DNA from: an uncultured Campylobacter sp.
GTDB taxonomy: Bacteria > Campylobacterota > Campylobacteria > Campylobacterales > Campylobacteraceae
Reading direction: 5' to 3'
DNA length: 24,821 nucleotides
NCBI RefSeq assembly: GCF_938040115.1
Contig: NZ_CALHXD010000015.1
Span: 1 to 24,821, forward strand
Each line of letters begins with the position of its first letter. The stretch's first letter is position 1. The translations under genes were made by a program, and so were the position numbers. The notes under the pieces were generated by a model. It did no database searches, was not told the DNA's origin, and was given only the letters and a program-made list of their open reading frames with translations. Positions 23,008 through 24,821 of this stretch are shown piece by piece.

Positions 23008-23064
23008 AAAATTAAAATAGTAAGATTTGATTTTCATTATTTGGCTACGTGTTAATACATTAAA

Positions 23065-23085
23065 GACTGTTGCAATGCAACAGTC
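23065..23085. repeat. Perfect inverted repeat at the edge of the AT-rich segment
   Basis: GACTGTTGCA (23065-23074) and TGCAACAGTC (23076-23085) are exact reverse complements around one base. As RNA this gives a stem of about 8-9 bp with a tight loop. On the minus strand it is followed by TTTAAT and lies 16 nt past the stop of the kinase-tail gene, so it may be that gene's terminator. It also marks the point where base composition changes. Confidence 0.6.
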
Positions 23086-23100
23086 GTATATTTATCAATT

Positions 23101-23952
23101 TTAATATGGTATTTCTGGTTTTTTAATATTTTTTAGAGGTTCTAGTAATTTTTCATCTACTTTTTGCACAATTTTATATTGTTGATATATTTTATCTATA
23201 ATATCATCATGTCTAATTAAAGGTCCATTATGATGCGGAGCTAGAAAGTATATCTCATTTTTAAAATGCCTTACTCTATTCTCAATACCATGTACCTCAA
23301 CTCTTTTTCCATCTATTTCAGCCCATCCAGCACTAGCCTCTTCTGCGGTAATTTTACTACCATTATAAACTGCGTATTGCTCAGCTTCCCAGCTATAAGC
23401 ATCTGGATATACTCCAACTGGCTTTAAAGCTTCTGTTTCAATGACAAAAAGACTACGCCCTAGTGGATAAGAATGTTTAAAAACCCATATTGATTTTATT
23501 TTTATCTCGTCAAAATGCACTAGCCATATTTGCTCTTGTATGTCTAATTGTTTTATTTTGTCTATTTCAATATCAGAGTAACCCTGAGACCACCATAAAT
23601 GAAATTTATCTACAACACCTGATATATCATCCATTATTTCTTGTATATCGGCGTGCTTATTATATTGTTCAAAAGCAAATTGAGATTGCGCATGTTTGCA
23701 AGTATATTTTGCTATTATGCCTTCAAATTGAAACAAAATTTGTTCAGTACTTAGTTTTTCTTTAGATTTTAAAAAATCCATTATTTCTTTTTTTGAGTGA
23801 AATCTGTCATCTTGATCCTCTGATAATAATTTAGATATTAAGTTTTCATATTTTTGATATTTAGGATCATATGCGTCAAATTTTATGTCCTTTTGTCCCC
23901 TTAACGTTTTTTTGTAATAAGCCAATATAAAACTTGCCCAAAAGCATACCAA
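23101..23952 (-). pseudogene. C-terminal part of a frameshifted Ser/Thr protein kinase with unknown C-terminal domain
   Basis: This reading frame holds the end of the kinase C-lobe and about 200 further residues. Only from TLRGQKDIKFDAYD (just after position 23907, reading leftwards) does it resemble a kinase: LISKLLSEDQDDRFHSKKEIMDFL is the usual last helix, with the conserved Arg of the 'RP/RF' motif. The first ~15 residues from ATG 23952 overlap the other frame and are not kinase-like, so that start is probably not real. The tail contains Trp-rich and acidic stretches (HLWWSQGY, SAGWAEIDGKRVEVHG, APHHNGPLIRHDD); I do not recognise it. It belongs with the upstream frame ending at 23901; the two join if one base is added to, or the ribosome slips -1 on, the A7 tract. 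AT-rich and unlike the neighbours in base use. Confidence 0.6.
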
Positions 23953-24821
23953 TCAGAACTACTATCGACTTTACCATCTTTATTTGACTGCTCTGGAGCC
24001 GAAAAATGATAGTTTGCTAATCTATCTCCTTTTTGAGTTTTCGCAAGGTTACAATATATATTTTCGTCAAATTTAGATATATCAAAGTCACCAATAACAT
24101 ACTTTTTATTTAGCATAAAAATATTTGACGGCTTTATATCCCTATGTATAATGCCGAATTTATGTATAGTCTCTATTTGATTTAAAAGATTGTTAAAAAT
24201 TTTCTCAAAATCTTCAAAAGTTATATTATTTGCATTGCGCCATTGTTCTAGTGTAAAATCCGCTTTTGGCATAATAACATATGGTATTTTTATATCGCCA
24301 GTATCATGAATATCAAAGTGCAGCTGAGGCAATATTGCTCCGCTATGTACTATGGATAATAGATTAAAATGAGCTTGTTTGAATCTTTTAAATGCGGTAG
24401 TTTCTACCTTTATATTATCTTTATTAAAAGTATTTTCTTCCCCAAATAATAAATTATAATTTGTTGGTGTTACATAAAGTATTCTACCTTCTGGATACAC
24501 TTCATCTTCGTCCATTTTAGTCATTGCTGTAATTACTTCATCTCTTAAATCCTTACCTTTTGTAAAAGATTTAGGTGTTAATTTTGTTATATTATTTGTA
24601 CTTGCAATTGTAGCAAATGTAAAAGCATCACCTTCTGGTACTACTTTATGTTTAACAAATTGAGAAGCTAGCTCTCCAAATGCAACTTCTGCACTTTCTT
24701 CATTATCAAGCACATCTACAACAAACTTTCTTCCTCTATCGTAATTTGCTTTTATTGTTTCCCATTCTGTTGTAATTTCACCTTGTACATATCCTGTATT
24801 TCTGTCATAGTCTCCTAATCC
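23901..24821 (-). CDS. Chimeric ORF: phage major-capsid-like segment joined in frame to a Ser/Thr kinase catalytic domain (5' end outside window)
   Basis: The frame is open from the window edge to TAA 23901-23903 (306 codons); GTG 24713 is an internal codon, not a needed start. Residues 1 to about 125 from the edge read like an HK97-fold phage major capsid protein: TTEWETIKANYDRGRKFVVD, VLDNEESAEVAFGELASQFV, KVVPEGDAFTFATIAS and DEVYPEGRILYVTPTNYNLL. From about nt 24440 on it is a Hanks-type kinase: VIMPKADFTLEQW (hinge), IIHRDIKPSNIF (catalytic loop, His codon at 24146-24144), GDFDISKFD (DFD in place of DFG, 24089-24081), SAPEQ, and SSDWYAFGQVLYWLI. The glycine loop and VAIK lysine are absent, being replaced by capsid sequence. 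The catalytic domain is then cut at the A7 tract 23907-23913. Likely a rearranged remnant or an assembly chimera; activity is doubtful. Confidence 0.65.
   Translation of the reverse strand, partial: GLGDYDRNTGYVQGEITTEWETIKANYDRGRKFVVDVLDNEESAEVAFGELASQFVKHKVVPEGDAFTFATIASTNNITKLTPKSFTKGKDLRDEVITAMTKMDEDEVYPEGRILYVTPTNYNLLFGEENTFNKDNIKVETTAFKRFKQAHFNLLSIVHSGAILPQLHFDIHDTGDIKIPYVIMPKADFTLEQWRNANNITFEDFEKIFNNLLNQIETIHKFGIIHRDIKPSNIFMLNKKYVIGDFDISKFDENIYCNLAKTQKGDRLANYHFSAPEQSNKDGKVDSSSDWYAFGQVLYWLITKKR
23907..23913 (-). other. A7 homopolymer at the kinase frameshift
   Basis: The minus strand reads ATT-ACA-AAA-AAA-CGT-TAA in the upstream frame. Reading the last A of the tract twice (-1 slip), or one more A, gives ACG-TTA-AGG and continues the kinase as ITKK-TLRGQKD. 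A-AAA-AAA-C is also a known slippery-type heptamer. Confidence 0.6.
24440..24821 (-). other. Phage major capsid protein-like segment
   Basis: This is the part of the minus-strand frame resembling tailed-phage coat proteins, especially those of Firmicutes phages, in the order DRGR-x-F-x-VD, DNEE, A-F-x-x-L-A-x-x-F-x-x-x-K-VVPE, DA-x-x-FAT, MDEDEV-x-x-EGRIL-x-VTP. This order is characteristic, and I am fairly sure of it from memory. The N-terminal part of the coat protein would lie beyond the window. The exact junction to kinase sequence cannot be fixed by eye; I place it within 24420-24450. Confidence 0.6.

Noticed and set aside
23490..23765. 91-codon plus-strand open frame opposite the kinase tail
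   Set aside because: AT-rich DNA gives chance open frames; no ribosome site and no recognisable motif.
23914..23952. ATG 23952 as the true start of a separate gene for the kinase tail
   Set aside because: The first ~15 codons overlap the kinase domain in another frame and look like nothing; the kinase homology only begins at the A7 tract, so this is a frameshifted continuation, not an independent gene.
1..24821. tRNA, rRNA, CRISPR arrays, insertion sequences
   Set aside because: No cloverleaf-like or rRNA sequence, no regularly spaced repeats with spacers, and no transposase or integrase were seen by reading; the only tandem repeats are coding (17159-17279) or very short.

Overview
The window looks like a chromosomal segment of a relatively GC-rich Campylobacter, of the C. 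showae / C. rectus / C. curvus / C. concisus kind. The evidence is the glmU–fliP neighbourhood, which I recall from C. jejuni, the cmeDEF gene order, the very abundant AAATTT word, TATAAT/TAAAAT -10 boxes with poor -35 boxes, and frequent TTG/GTG starts. Species assignment is inference.

Layout. Positions 1-1164 (minus) hold the 5' part of glmU (cell-wall and LPS precursor UDP-GlcNAc), cut by the window edge. Divergent to it is a PepSY-type membrane protein (1313-2461). The motility genes motA, motB and fliP follow (2763-5049). Next is a compact operon for a tripartite RND efflux pump of the CmeDEF type (5192-10666), with an unusual C-terminal extension on its adaptor and a GC-rich leader with alternative pairings. 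An iron-uptake unit follows: a Fur-box-like promoter, a PepSY protein and a TonB-dependent siderophore receptor (10982-14202). After it come a cysteine-rich Sel1/Hcp-like lipoprotein (14501-15118) and, convergent on the minus strand, a three-gene unit with a methionine-rich MxKDx-repeat exported peptide, an OmpR-type response regulator and a histidine kinase (17339 down to 15267). An AEC-family permease (17404-18315, minus) is divergent from a complete MacA–MacB–NodT-type outer-membrane export operon (18461-22970).

From about 23000 to the end the DNA changes character: it becomes AT-rich (about one third G+C where I counted) and carries one broken minus-strand gene. Its upstream part reads like a tailed-phage major capsid protein and runs in frame, without a stop, into a Hanks-type Ser/Thr kinase that lacks its glycine loop and VAIK lysine. 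The kinase is then interrupted by a frameshift at an A7 tract and continues in the next frame into a C-terminal domain I do not recognise. This is either an acquired, rearranged island or an assembly chimera at a contig end.

Regulatory themes read from the DNA: TTAAC/TTAAG direct repeats spaced 11 bp (the TTAAG-N6-TTAAG pattern of the HP1043/CosR regulator family) sit just upstream of the -10 boxes of both the first PepSY gene and macA. A different 11-bp-period repeat (CGTGAAA) sits upstream of the Met-rich peptide/two-component operon. A Fur-like inverted repeat precedes the siderophore-receptor operon. No rRNA, tRNA, CRISPR array or insertion sequence was seen.
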